The notes under the pieces were generated by a model, which did not search any database, was not told the origin of the DNA, and saw nothing but the letters and a program-made list of their open reading frames with translations. Shown in pieces: positions 28,113 through 36,830 of a stretch of 64,000 bases of DNA. Source of the stretch: Halioxenophilus aromaticivorans. Lineage in GTDB: Bacteria > Pseudomonadota > Gammaproteobacteria > Pseudomonadales > Cellvibrionaceae. The stretch is from the NCBI RefSeq assembly GCF_042850945.1, contig NZ_AP031496.1, forward strand, positions 1,364,001 through 1,428,000, given 5' to 3'. Made by a program: the position numbers and the translations under genes. Within the stretch, counting starts at the first letter, position 1, and the number at the start of each line of letters is the position of its first letter.

Positions 28113-28141
28113 TTGACCCCAGTAGGGGCCCTCCCTATAAT
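28113..28141 (+). promoter_or_regulatory. Sigma-70 promoter of the initiator tRNA
   Basis: TTGACC (28113-28118) and TATAAT (28136-28141) are separated by exactly 17 bases, close to consensus. The tRNA starts 51 bases after the -10. The spacer is G+C-rich, as in stable-RNA promoters. Confidence 0.85.
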
Positions 28142-28192
28142 GCGCAGCCTCTGGTGGCAAGGTTACTAACCAACGCCAACCAGCGACGTTGA

Positions 28193-28269
<77 letters not shown>

Positions 28270-28279
28270 AAATACGAAA

Positions 28280-28309
28280 GGGTCGTCCTTAATAGGACGG
28301 CCCTTTTTT
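28280..28309 (+). terminator. Terminator of the initiator tRNA
   Basis: GGGTCGTCC pairs with GGACGGCCC (one wobble) around TTAATA and is followed by six T residues, 10 bases after the tRNA CCA. Confidence 0.9.
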
Positions 28310-28353
28310 ATTTGTGCTGTGGGTTGTTGCTATTGTTTGTAAGGCGGTTAACG

Positions 28354-28764
28354 TTAATGATAATTTGCGCGCAATTTATCAATTTCTGTTCTTACAGCAC
28401 TGTCATAGATTACTTCAGTACAAAATAGAACAGGCAGCGTTTTGTCCCCATCGGCTAGGTTCTCGCTACGTACAACTGGCAATGGGTTTTGCTCGCTGAA
28501 AATTTTAACCGCGTCAATTAGTCCTGTCAGTTCATCTGGGTGTAGTTGCGAGCGCTGTAAAACCGCCGACGCAAAGGCGTCACCTTGATCCATTAAGTAT
28601 GGCTCGGTAAGAAAGGTGTAGCAGCTTGCGATCGCATAGCTATTGATGTCTTTGAGAATGGTATTTTCCGATGGTTTATCGCTTCGCGAAAAAGACGATG
28701 AACAACCTAGAGCCGATGACAGGGTTAGTGCCAGTAGCGACGTTTTTATTACGCTAATTCCCAA
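28354..28764 (-). CDS. tai4: Tai4-like T6SS amidase immunity lipoprotein
   Basis: A 136-residue exported protein with lipobox SALGC (Cys21) and a helical body with Cys in IASCYTFL and VLFCTEVI, as in the Tai4 family. Tai4 proteins neutralise the peptidoglycan amidase Tae4 in the periplasm of the producing cell and its siblings. The TTG start (28762-28764) follows GAGGTG and overlaps the last 16 bases of the amidase gene, so expression is coupled. Tai4 homologues are short and divergent; the identification relies mainly on the position next to Tae4 plus export signal and size. Confidence 0.75.
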   Translation of the reverse strand: MGISVIKTSLLALTLSSALGCSSSFSRSDKPSENTILKDINSYAIASCYTFLTEPYLMDQGDAFASAVLQRSQLHPDELTGLIDAVKIFSEQNPLPVVRSENLADGDKTLPVLFCTEVIYDSAVRTEIDKLRANYH

Positions 28765-29270
28765 AATTCACCTCGTGATGTTTTAATTGATGGCTCGTGG
28801 CTATTTATGTAGGTTGAATAATTGTCATAGCTGGGCTCACGATACGAGGCGCCGTCCCACAGGGCGATGTGACCTGTTGCGCCAGTCCAATTTACGCTAA
28901 ATGCGACAATCCCCTTCTTTTTCTTAAAAGTGTCGTCAAAGGGGGAGACATCATCAATTGAGGGTGCTCCTAGTGTTTTGATGAGGTACTTTCTTAGGTC
29001 GGCAACTCTAAAAATGATTCTTGAATTATTTTCGGTTCCAAGTGTTGTGGCGCCAACAGCATCTGAAATGTCCTGTTGAATAGGGCTGCCACCATTATTG
29101 AAGGCAACACTTAATCTACTTGCGCATGTGTTTCCGTTCGGCCCGAAACCAGGCACATTGATGTTTTTTTCTGCAGTGCCACCTAGGCTGGTGTATAAAT
29201 CCTTGAGCGTGGGGTAGTTAATGTGATCAGGGAACGCATCCCATAACATACGAAAATTTGGTTTAGCCAT
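28749..29270 (-). CDS. tae4: Tae4-family type VI secretion peptidoglycan amidase effector
   Basis: A 173-residue signal-less enzyme. Tae4 cleaves the gamma-D-glutamyl-meso-diaminopimelate bond in peptidoglycan of rival cells after T6SS delivery. The family start FRMLWDAFPD, the catalytic cysteine in NTCASRL (C49), the histidine in GHIALWDG (H134) and the nearby Asp139 are in order and spacing. No T6SS structural gene, Hcp or VgrG is in the window, so this is an orphan cargo pair. It lies just beyond the initiator tRNA terminator, transcribed towards the tRNA. Confidence 0.88.
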   Translation of the reverse strand: MAKPNFRMLWDAFPDHINYPTLKDLYTSLGGTAEKNINVPGFGPNGNTCASRLSVAFNNGGSPIQQDISDAVGATTLGTENNSRIIFRVADLRKYLIKTLGAPSIDDVSPFDDTFKKKKGIVAFSVNWTGATGHIALWDGASYREPSYDNYSTYINSHEPSIKTSRGEFWELA

Positions 29271-29645
29271 AGTCCGGTTCCGTCCGTTAATTTCTCATCA
29301 GAAGAACCTATCTTACAAAACTCGGTGTGATCAATATGTGGCTGGTCGCTATCTCCATCTTTTTCTACAGCAGGAGAACAGGGTCACACATTTAGTTTTC
29401 ATCCGCCGACAGACACGTGGAGTTTCGAAAAAAAAGAGGGGTGAGCGCTTCTGCTTTGTTGAGTCGCGGAATATGGCTTCGATGTGTCGATAAACTTTAC
29501 TAAGTGGTATAGGCCGTTAATAACTTAACTAAGTTGCAGGCCGGCTTTGATGATGTCAATTTTGCATGTGGTGGCCTAACTTCTAGTTTGCGTAATTCGG
29601 AGGGCTTTCGTTATTTGAGCTGAGGATCTGTGTCTGCCATCAATT
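29271..29645. other. Intergenic region, no gene seen
   Basis: These 375 bases between the amidase start and the HipA remnant stop are A+T-rich. I see no gene, strong hairpin or repeat. They should hold the tae4 promoter. Confidence 0.4.
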
Positions 29646-30365
29646 TTATGTCTCTATTTTAAAGTCTTGCTGTAGCCCACTCCAGTGAGTTTTGAGCGTT
29701 TCTTTATGTGCTTCGTCCATTGGCAGTTTGTTCAGAGAATCGGGCCAAAGCGCTCTAGCTTTTGTCATTGTGTCATCTAAATGAGGCTCTATCGCCCGCC
29801 ATGGTATGCCGGCTTTATCTGCCCATAGCTGAAAATGTCTCTTGGAGACGGAGTGCCACTCTTTAGTCTTGCCGAGATTTAGCGCGTACTTAGTTTCATT
29901 TTCCATATACACCTTCGTGGTAACGATATCGTAGGCAGGTGAATGCCGCGGGGTGACTTTGTTAGGATAGAGAAAGCTCCAGTTCTTTAAATGTGCATCA
30001 CCGTTAGCTAAGAGGATATTCACCAGCAACCGTCTTGCAAACTGCTGCGCGTCGGCCAACCCATCACCGGAGAAACCATAAATGATCTTCCCGATGTGTT
30101 CATAATTGGATGAGGTATATTTTTCATGAGGATATCTTACGAGAACCTGAGCAAAATCCTCCATGTGAATGCGCTGGCTTGGCGTGTGTTCAATGCTGGA
30201 GCGATCAAATCGCTTGATGGCAAAGGCATACTTTTCGTCAGGTAAGTTAATGTGTGGTAGGTTGTCGAGCTTGTTTAACTCTACCAATTTGATTTCAGGA
30301 ATATCAACGCCAGCAAGTCCCGCCAATGACATGGCAGTATATTCGTTCTGCGGCACAAGCTTATG
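29646..30365 (-). pseudogene. HipA toxin kinase, N-terminus removed by IS21-family element
   Basis: The remaining ~240 residues are the C-terminal kinase part of HipA, a serine/threonine kinase toxin that in E. coli phosphorylates glutamyl-tRNA synthetase. VPQNEYTAMSLAGLAGV, FAIKRFDRS, HMEDFAQVL, the catalytic loop NGDAHLKN (near 29983-30006) and PAYDIVTT are clear. Homology begins at about HKLVPQNEY, exactly where the IS sequence ends at 30366; residues upstream in the open frame are IS-encoded. The nucleotide-binding N-terminal part and any HipB antitoxin are missing from the window, including beyond the other IS end. It is almost certainly inactive. Confidence 0.85.
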
Positions 30366-30459
30366 TGTTCGGCGACAATTAGGGTGACCGGTTGACGACA
30401 ACTATCTTGGCCGGTTGGGTGTGACAATAGGTACTTTGTTTTCCACTTTGGAGCACAGA

Positions 30460-31969
30460 GTGCCGGGTCAACACATAACCAACCGACAAGAGGAGCTGTA
30501 CATGCAGCATCGACAAGACGGCGCCAGCCAGGAAGTGGCGGCCGCTAAGGCAGGAATTTCCGTCCGCTCTGGACGACGCATCGAAAAATCAGGCGCACCT
30601 TGCATTCAAACCCAGAGAGATTGGCGCACACGCGAAGACCCGCTTAACGCGGTATGGAGTACCGAACTGGAGGTATTGCTCCGGCACGACCTTATTGGAA
30701 TATCTGGAAGAGCATTACCCGGAACATTACGACCAGCGTGTTCTGCGTACCTTGCAGCGACGGGTCAAACAATGGAAAGCACTGAATGGCCCCGATCAGG
30801 ATGTTATCTTCCGCCAGCAGGCGGCCATTGCACAGCAGGGTTTCTCTGACTTCACTCACCCTGACAGCCCGATCACTATCCAAGGGACGCCCTTAAAACA
30901 CCTGCTGTATCAGTTCCGCCTGGCCTACAGCGGTTGGCGCTCGGTTACCGTGGTGCAGGGTGGAGAAAGCTATGCTGCTCTTGCTTGCGGGCTACAGCGA
31001 GCCTTGCAACAGGCCGGTGGCAGCCCGATTGAGCACCGCACCGACAGCTTAAGTGCAGCACGCAACAATCGACAAAATGTCTGGACCGACGCCTATGGCG
31101 AGTTATGTGCACACTATCGGATGCAGCCCACCCGCAATAACCTGGGGCAGTCACATGAAAACGGTGTGGTTGAGTGCGCCAACGGGTCGCTAAAACGTCG
31201 CCTGTCGCAGCAACTGAAGCTGCGCGGGCACCATGACTTTGACAGCATTGAGGCCTACCAAGCGTTCATTGATCAGGTGGCATCCAAACTCAATCGCCGC
31301 TCTCACTCGCGTTTTACTGAAGAGCAGCAGGCCTTACAGCCCTTACCTAGTCATGAGGCCGCCGATTACCAAACGCTGAATATCAAAGTCACACGCTCTT
31401 CGACCATAGAGGTCCGGCGCGTGGTCTACACCGTGCCCTCGCGGCTAATCGGTGAGCGCGTTCAGGTCAGGCTGCATCATGACCAGCTGGTGTTGCACAT
31501 CGGGCAGCAGCAGGCACTAACGCTACCACGTATCTACCCTAAGCCAGGAGAGAGCCGTGCCCGCTGTATCAATTACAAGCACGTCATCCGCTCACTGGCG
31601 TCCAAACCTCAGGCGTTCCGCTACTCTCAGCTGCGCGATGATCTCTTGCCCGACGACAACTACCGCCAGCTTTGGCGTCATGCCGATCAGCAGCTGGAGG
31701 CTCGCGAGGCCTGTAAGTGGATCGTCACCGTACTCAGGCTAGCCTATGAATACGATGATGAGCAGGCGCTAGGGCAGGACTTGTTGGTTCACGCTAAAGC
31801 CGGCAAGTTCGCGACAATTACGGAGCTTCAGGCCCGCTACCTCACCAGCCATCAACCCACCTTGCAAGCCACCTCCACCCAGCATGAGCTGATTAGCTAT
31901 GACGAGCTGCTGTCAACGATAACGGGCGATAGCCGGCTGCTAGATCTGGCGCAGGAGGTGGTGTTGTGA
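30460..31969 (+). pseudogene. istA: istA transposase, frameshifted
   Basis: IstA is the DDE transposase of IS21 elements. The first part (NRQEELYMQHRQDG through WSTELEVLLRHD) reads in one frame to ~30690; the rest (LLEYLEEHYPEHYDQ onward, ~420 residues) reads in another. Family members have about six extra residues between these segments, so a small deletion near 30690 removed them and changed frame. The catalytic region (VVQGGESYAALACGLQ, EHRTDSLSAARNN, SHENGVVE) is intact downstream. The GTG at 30460 is only one possible start. Confidence 0.85.
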
Positions 31970-32730
31970 GCGATTCAGTCGCCCTGCTATTAAAAGAGCT
32001 GAAGCTGCCGGCCTTTGTTCGGCACTACCAGTCGCTGTGGGACACGGCTGTGGAGAAAAGCTGGTCCCACACCGACTACCTGGCGGCTCTATGTGAGTAC
32101 GAGCTATCTGATCGTTATCAGCGCAGGACTCAAAAATGGATACGCGAAGCCAGGCTCGCAACCAGTAAAACCTTCACAGCCTTGGATAACAGCAGCTTGA
32201 GCAGACCCAATCAAGCGGTACTGGCCAAACTGCAACAAGATACAGACTGGGCGCACAACGCGGATAACGTCCTGCTGATTGGCCCCAGTGGTACCGGCAA
32301 AACCCACATAGCCAACGCTTTGGGTCACCGGCTTGTTGAGCAAGGAGTGCGCTGCAAGCTGTTTCCGGCCATCGCACTGGTTCAGCTCTTGCAGCAAGCC
32401 AAGCGGGATCTTGACCTGATGACGGCAGTGACCCGACTGGATAAATACCGGGTCATCATCATTGACGACATTGGCTATGTGAAGAAAACCGATGCTGAAA
32501 CACATGTGCTGTTTGAGTTTATCGCCCATCGTTACGAAAGTGGCAGCCTGATCATCACCGCCAACCAGCCCTTCAGTGAATGGGATCAGATCTTCCCCGA
32601 CAGCATGATGACAGTGGCAGCTGTCGATCGGCTAATACACCACGCGACAATTATCGAACTTGAGGGGGAAAGCTATCGAAAGCAGCACCAGTTAGCACAA
32701 GCAAAAAGCAGTAAAAGTAAAAGCACCTAA
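31966..32730 (+). CDS. istB: IstB ATP-binding helper of IS21-family element
   Basis: A 254-residue AAA+ ATPase that assembles on target DNA and directs IstA. Walker A is GPSGTGKTH (106-114) and Walker B is VIIIDDIGYV. The GTG start overlaps the istA stop (GTGA) and GGAGG lies at 31953-31957, the usual istA-istB coupling. The gene is intact, but its partner is frameshifted, so the copy is probably immobile alone. Confidence 0.95.
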   Translation: MSDSVALLLKELKLPAFVRHYQSLWDTAVEKSWSHTDYLAALCEYELSDRYQRRTQKWIREARLATSKTFTALDNSSLSRPNQAVLAKLQQDTDWAHNADNVLLIGPSGTGKTHIANALGHRLVEQGVRCKLFPAIALVQLLQQAKRDLDLMTAVTRLDKYRVIIIDDIGYVKKTDAETHVLFEFIAHRYESGSLIITANQPFSEWDQIFPDSMMTVAAVDRLIHHATIIELEGESYRKQHQLAQAKSSKSKST

Positions 32731-32867
32731 CCGGCCATCATAGTTGTCGCGGGCCGGACAAGATAGTTGACGTCTAACAAAGACTGCTGACAGGAGGTGA
32801 CAGCAGTGCTCTGTTAATCTTTCGGCACGTATATTTATCATTCAAACCCTAACTTAAGGATATCTTT

Positions 32868-33476
32868 ATGTATACACTTTATGGCTTTCCATTCTCACAG
32901 CACAGTCGACGTGTGGTTTCTTTATTAGAAGAGACTGGATTAGAATACGAATTTAAAAACGTCGATATGATGAATGGTGAGCATATGTCTCCAACATATC
33001 TGGAGATCAATCCAAATCATCAGGTTCCCACGTTAATTGCCGATAATGTTAAGATTCATGAGTCAAATGCGATACTACGCTATCTCTGTAACAAGCATGA
33101 CTTGGAAGTTTGGTACCCTCAGGATGCTGATACGCGAGCGGCTGTAGATCAGTGGCTGGACTGGATTCAATGCCGTTTATCTCTCGCTGTTCTCGGTATT
33201 GTGCTTAACAAAGTATTTATGGGAGAGGACGCTGATCAAGATGCCATCAAGCAAGGGCAAGAAAAAATGGTAGAGTTGTCGCCTCTGCTAGAGGAAACCT
33301 TTGCTGATTCGCAGTTTCTTTGCGGCGCAAGGCCGACCATCGCCGATCTTGCGCTTGTCTCTAATATATTTCATCTGGGTTTAGCAGACGAACTTCCCAC
33401 AGGGGAAAGCACTGGAAGGTGGTACAAGGCCATGCTAGAAATGGATGGCGTTAAAAAGTCATTACCAGAAATGTGA
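32868..33476 (+). CDS. Glutathione S-transferase family protein
   Basis: A 202-residue GST. The N-terminal thioredoxin-like domain has YGFPFSQHSRRV (active-site Ser region), NPNHQVPTLI with the cis-Pro, and ESNAILRYL (glutathione gamma-glutamyl contact). The all-helical C-terminal domain includes RPTIADLALVSNI with the N-capping box. GSTs join glutathione to electrophiles or reduce oxidised compounds. AAGGAT precedes the ATG. A transcriptional regulator gene begins 10 bases after its stop, so they are likely cotranscribed. Confidence 0.92.
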   Translation: MYTLYGFPFSQHSRRVVSLLEETGLEYEFKNVDMMNGEHMSPTYLEINPNHQVPTLIADNVKIHESNAILRYLCNKHDLEVWYPQDADTRAAVDQWLDWIQCRLSLAVLGIVLNKVFMGEDADQDAIKQGQEKMVELSPLLEETFADSQFLCGARPTIADLALVSNIFHLGLADELPTGESTGRWYKAMLEMDGVKKSLPEM

Positions 33477-33486
33477 TCAGGGCCTT

Positions 33487-34209
33487 ATGTCAGCGACAAG
33501 ACGACTCTTTAGTATTATTCAGACCTTGCGATCGGCCAAGCGGCCGATCACTGCGCAACAATTATGTGAGCAGCTGGAGGTCTCGTTACGCACTATCTAT
33601 CGAGATATAGCAGAGCTTCAGGCACAGAACATTCCAATAGAGGGGGAGGCAGGCATTGGTTACATTTTGAGAGATGGCTACGACATGCCTCCTTTGATGC
33701 TTACGTTAGATGAGCTGGAGGCTGCGCTTTTAGGGGCTCAATGGGTTGCCGAGCGTGGTGATGAGAAACTCTCGATCGGCGCGAGAAGCTTGGTTGAAAA
33801 GCTAAACGATGTCGTACCTCAGCACCTAAAACAAGTTGCTGACTCTTTGGTTGTTGTTGCCCCCTGCCTTACGCCTATCATCTCCGATACGATAGACTCT
33901 GAGGTTTTGCGTGAAGCAATGCGCTCGCGAAAGAAAGTCAAAATAGAATATACAGATGGAGCTGGCAAGGTTAGCCTGCGAACTATTTGGCCTTTTATGC
34001 TTGCCTATTTCGAAACGGTTAAACTCGCTGTCGCATGGTGCGAAAAACGAGAAGGATTCAGGCACTTTCGCACGGACAGAATAGTTCATATGGAGGTTTT
34101 AGAGGAACAGTTTCCAGCAACAACCAGCCAGCTTAAGCAGGACTGGTGGGAACAAGAAAAAGAAAAAGAAAAGCCACGGTTTCATGCAGAAGGCAGTCTC
34201 TACACATAA
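33487..34209 (+). CDS. YafY-type HTH/WYL-like transcriptional regulator
   Basis: A 240-residue regulator: an N-terminal DeoR/HTH_11 winged helix (RRLFSIIQTLRSAKRPITAQQLCEQLEVSLRTIYRDIAELQ) followed by a WYL-like ligand domain (KVKIEYTDGAGKVSLRTIWPFML, FRTDRIVHMEV). The canonical W-Y-L order is degenerate here (the usual RRTIEPLGL region reads SLRTIWPFML). Start is ATG 33487, just after the GST stop; an earlier in-frame start overlaps GST. Its 3' end overlaps the convergent HxlR gene by 10 bases. Probably controls the GST gene. Confidence 0.88.
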   Translation: MSATRRLFSIIQTLRSAKRPITAQQLCEQLEVSLRTIYRDIAELQAQNIPIEGEAGIGYILRDGYDMPPLMLTLDELEAALLGAQWVAERGDEKLSIGARSLVEKLNDVVPQHLKQVADSLVVVAPCLTPIISDTIDSEVLREAMRSRKKVKIEYTDGAGKVSLRTIWPFMLAYFETVKLAVAWCEKREGFRHFRTDRIVHMEVLEEQFPATTSQLKQDWWEQEKEKEKPRFHAEGSLYT

Positions 34210-34589
34210 TCCAAAGGCACCGAGTCGTTATCTCGAATCAATTCAAACATATTATCTTCTATCCAGCGATCCAAGGTGCAGATTTTCATCCTGAGATCCT
34301 GTCCGAGCGGAGTGAGCTCGTATTCGACGTGGGGTGGAACGGTGCCCATGTCTATGCGAAGCACTAGGTTCATGTTCTCGAGTTCGCGCAGGGTTTGAGT
34401 TAGCATTTTTTGAGAAATGCCTTCGATTTTCCGCATCAGCTCTCCATTTCGCCAGCGTTCTTTAGCTAGCGCATCAATCACCAGTAAGTGCCATTTTCCG
34501 GCTAGAAAGGTCAATAGACAACGTGCTGGACATTTCGCGTTGAAAACATTTGGCTGTGCTTTCGTACGATCTTTAGGTAGTTCATACAT
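34200..34589 (-). CDS. HxlR-family transcriptional regulator
   Basis: A 129-residue winged-helix regulator with the family pattern CPARCLLTFLAGKWHLLVIDAL, RNGELMRKIEGISQKMLTQTLRELE and VPPHVEYELTPLGQDL. HxlR proteins often sense reactive electrophiles through the conserved N-terminal Cys, here present in NAKCPARC. ATG at 34589 is chosen over an upstream TTG. It is divergent from the AhpD-like gene and shares a 130-base promoter region, the arrangement expected for its target. Confidence 0.9.
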   Translation of the reverse strand: MYELPKDRTKAQPNVFNAKCPARCLLTFLAGKWHLLVIDALAKERWRNGELMRKIEGISQKMLTQTLRELENMNLVLRIDMGTVPPHVEYELTPLGQDLRMKICTLDRWIEDNMFELIRDNDSVPLDYV

Positions 34590-34719
34590 GACGAAACCCT
34601 GAATTCTACATTTATTTGACAAAAATTATGGTTACCAAAAGGTGCGTACTATATTTTTAGTTATTTTAAAAATAATATCAATACCTCAAGTTGTTTTTAT
34701 CAAATATCAAGGAGTCTAT

Positions 34720-35274
34720 ATGTTTAATGCTATTCAACCGGAAACCGCTTCCAGCGAAGCCCTCGCAGCACTTAACGAAGCTAAGTCTCAATTCGGAGCG
34801 GTAATTAATCTTTTTAAAGTAACTGCGAATGGGCCGAACGTACTAAAAGGCATCGCAGCCTTCAATAGAGAGCTGTCTGAATCCATTGAGTTAACACCTG
34901 CTGAAACCGAGCTTGTTGCAATGCTAACCTCGGCGCTGAACCATTGCGATTATTGCGTTAACGTCCACATGCAGATTGGAAAAATGCATAAACTGAGCGA
35001 AGAAGATTTAGTCGAAGCCCTGTCCGCACGCGCACAGAGCCCTCGCAATCAGGCGCTACTTGATTACACCAATGAACTAGTTCGTAATAGAGGTCGCGTT
35101 TCTAAACACGCGATAGACAACGCTATAGCGGAAGGTTTCAGCCAAAAAGCTTTGCTGGAAGTGATTGGTGTCGTAGGTGTTTATACCAGTCTTCAATATA
35201 TCCGACATGTCGCTGACCCAGAGCACGATTTTCCGCGAGTAAAGCAGTTTAATGCGTGCGAGCACGGCGCTTAA
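34720..35274 (+). CDS. AhpD-like carboxymuconolactone decarboxylase/alkylhydroperoxidase family protein
   Basis: A 184-residue all-helical protein of the CMD/AhpD superfamily. The redox motif HCDYCVNVH has the two Cys (C76, C79) and following His (H83) of AhpD-type peroxidases. Related proteins reduce peroxides or are induced by quinones and aldehydes. AAGGAG at 34709-34714 fixes ATG 34720; the frame opens further upstream but without a binding site. Divergent from the HxlR gene, which likely controls it. Confidence 0.9.
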   Translation: MFNAIQPETASSEALAALNEAKSQFGAVINLFKVTANGPNVLKGIAAFNRELSESIELTPAETELVAMLTSALNHCDYCVNVHMQIGKMHKLSEEDLVEALSARAQSPRNQALLDYTNELVRNRGRVSKHAIDNAIAEGFSQKALLEVIGVVGVYTSLQYIRHVADPEHDFPRVKQFNACEHGA

Positions 35275-35532
35275 TAAAGATAAGCGCTGAGCTTTTCGCT
35301 TGAAAGTATCGAGTGATTTAACTGGTTTACTATCAAAGGGGGCGAGATCTGGTTGCTTATCTTCAAATCTAATCGTGCAGAATTTCTTGCTATCAAAAGA
35401 TGCTTTCTTAAAGAAAATTAGATCAAGTAATTCTTGAGATGGCTCCCTTTTGTTAGGTGATATTCAGTAATGTTTGTTCCGAAAATGACCTTTCCCCTAA
35501 GTTAATACCACTCCCTCGATGAGATATTTGCC

Positions 35533-36351
35533 TTATGCTGCCTGTGCCGCGTAGGCTACTGGCGTCATGTAATTTAATGAGCTGTGCGGCCGCTCATGGT
35601 TATAGTGCGCACGCCATTGATCTATTTCGTAGCGGGCTTCCTCTATTGTTCGGAACCAGTGCTGATTCAGACAGGTGTCTCTAAACTTGCCATTTAGGCT
35701 TTCGACGAAGGCGTTTTGCGTTGGCTTGCCAGGCTGAATAAAGTTGAGTTTGACCTGATTTTCTTTACTCCAGAAGAACATGGCTTTGCTGGTGTATTCA
35801 GTACCGTTGTCACAAGTGATACTTTCAGGCTTACCACGGGTCTCGATTAGTTGATCTAAGAAACGGGCTACGCGATTTCCACTAATAGAAAACTCTGCCA
35901 GCTGTCCGACCAGTTCGCGACTGTAGTCATCAACTACATTTAGTATTCGGAAACGTCTACCATTACTCAGTTGATCTGATACAAAATCCATAGACCAGCG
36001 CTCGTTGATTTGCTTAGGTAAGTCCATCACAGGCACAGGGCGCGTGAGCTTTTTACGCTTTTTTGTACGAACCTGCAGTCCTTCCTCTGTGTAAACACGG
36101 TAGGTTCGCTTCTTGTTAGTCACCAACCCTTCGGCTTTCAGTAACCCGTGTAGCAAGAGGTAGCCATACCGACTGTATTGTGCTGCTAGCTCTTTCAGTC
36201 GCTTCCGAAGAACATCGTCGTCGTAGCCCTTAGCCCGATAGCGATAGCCTGTTCGGCTAATACCAGAAAGCCAGCAAGCACGGCGCTCGCTCAAGCCAAA
36301 CGTTTCGACCAGATAACTGGCGACAGGCTTACGTTCAGCCGGCTTTACCAC
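35533..36351 (-). CDS. IS3-family transposase OrfB (integrase core)
   Basis: The catalytic half of the transposase, 272 residues, with HTH_21 (YGYLLLHGLLKAEG) and DDE residues in WSMDFVSD, CDNGTEYTS and NAFVESLNGKFRDTCLN. It begins inside orfA in the -1 frame. A slippery AAAAAAG at 36351-36357 (minus strand) precedes the orfA stop, so the active OrfAB fusion is made by -1 frameshifting. Confidence 0.95.
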   Translation of the reverse strand: MVKPAERKPVASYLVETFGLSERRACWLSGISRTGYRYRAKGYDDDVLRKRLKELAAQYSRYGYLLLHGLLKAEGLVTNKKRTYRVYTEEGLQVRTKKRKKLTRPVPVMDLPKQINERWSMDFVSDQLSNGRRFRILNVVDDYSRELVGQLAEFSISGNRVARFLDQLIETRGKPESITCDNGTEYTSKAMFFWSKENQVKLNFIQPGKPTQNAFVESLNGKFRDTCLNQHWFRTIEEARYEIDQWRAHYNHERPHSSLNYMTPVAYAAQAA

Positions 36352-36608
36352 TTTTTTGACAAGACATCCTTCATGGCCTCCACTTCAAGTAGCTTTTCTG
36401 CAAGAAGCTTCTTCAACTTGGCGTTCTCCGCCTCCATATCCTTCATGCGCTTAGCTTCATTGACTTCCATGCCAGCATACTTTGACCGCCAGTTGTAGAA
36501 AGTACCTTCAGATATTCCCAGCTCGCGACAAATATCAGGCACTTTGGTACCCGCTTCATGCTGTTTGATCGCTTTGATGATTTGCTCTTCGGTGTATCGT
36601 TTCTTCAT
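36345..36608 (-). CDS. IS3-family transposase OrfA (HTH)
   Basis: An 87-residue DNA-binding protein: HTH of the transposase_8 family (RYTEEQIIKAIKQHEAGTKVPDICRELGI split over helix-turn-helix) followed by a leucine-zipper-like coiled coil (MEAENAKLKKLLAEKLLEVEAM). It overlaps orfB by 7 bases at the A6G frameshift site. Confidence 0.95.
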   Translation of the reverse strand: MKKRYTEEQIIKAIKQHEAGTKVPDICRELGISEGTFYNWRSKYAGMEVNEAKRMKDMEAENAKLKKLLAEKLLEVEAMKDVLSKKW

Positions 36609-36716
36609 AGTAATGAGATCCCCTTGGGAGTAGATTAACTGGAAATCTCATCAACGTCATGGTTCTATTTTTCGGGGAAAGGTCAAAAACTGTAACGGTT
36701 TCAATCTATGTCATTG

Positions 36717-36739
36717 GTTAGCGCTTCATAAGCGCTAAC
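36717..36739. terminator. Perfect hairpin between IS3 and the MerR gene
   Basis: GTTAGCGCTT and AAGCGCTAAC pair perfectly around CAT, followed by TTTCTTGC. Before the IS3 insertion it would have stood about 240 bases after the AhpD-like gene, so it is probably that gene's displaced terminator. Confidence 0.5.
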
Positions 36740-36830
36740 TTTCTTGCTAGGACTCATTTATACCCATTGACCTGTCTACTGCTTTACAGTTTAAGATCAC
36801 TCACAGTCAATTCTAAGAAGGTTTAACGCT

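Larger units (their letters stand above)
30366..32779 (+). mobile_element. IS21-family insertion sequence with decayed istA
   Basis: The element carries istA and istB in the standard order. Each end holds two related copies of a ~20-base motif around CGACAACTAT..TGGCCGG, as IS21 elements have multiple terminal repeats. The outer ends both start TGTT (30366 reading in, and 32779 reading back) and match at about 17 of 26 positions. The bases flanking the two ends (TTATG and AAGAC) do not form a target duplication, and HipA is present on one side only. A deletion or recombination followed insertion. Confidence 0.82.
35486..36685 (-). mobile_element. IS3-family insertion sequence (IS407-like)
   Basis: A 1200-base element with perfect terminal repeats TGACCTTTCCCC / GGGGAAAGGTCA and a 4-base target duplication AAAA on both sides, as in the IS407 group. 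It carries the usual orfA-orfB pair on the minus strand, both intact. The 211 bases before it (35275-35485) contain no gene. Confidence 0.93.

Noticed and set aside
30415..30849. Separate short gene at the start of the IS21 element
   Set aside because: It is the N-terminal part of the frameshifted istA; past ~30690 the frame leaves family sequence.
32783..32812. Inverted repeat with GACAGCAGTG resembling an end of the IS4-family element
   Set aside because: Only about 10 bases match and there is no transposase remnant beside it; chance or an old fragment cannot be told apart.
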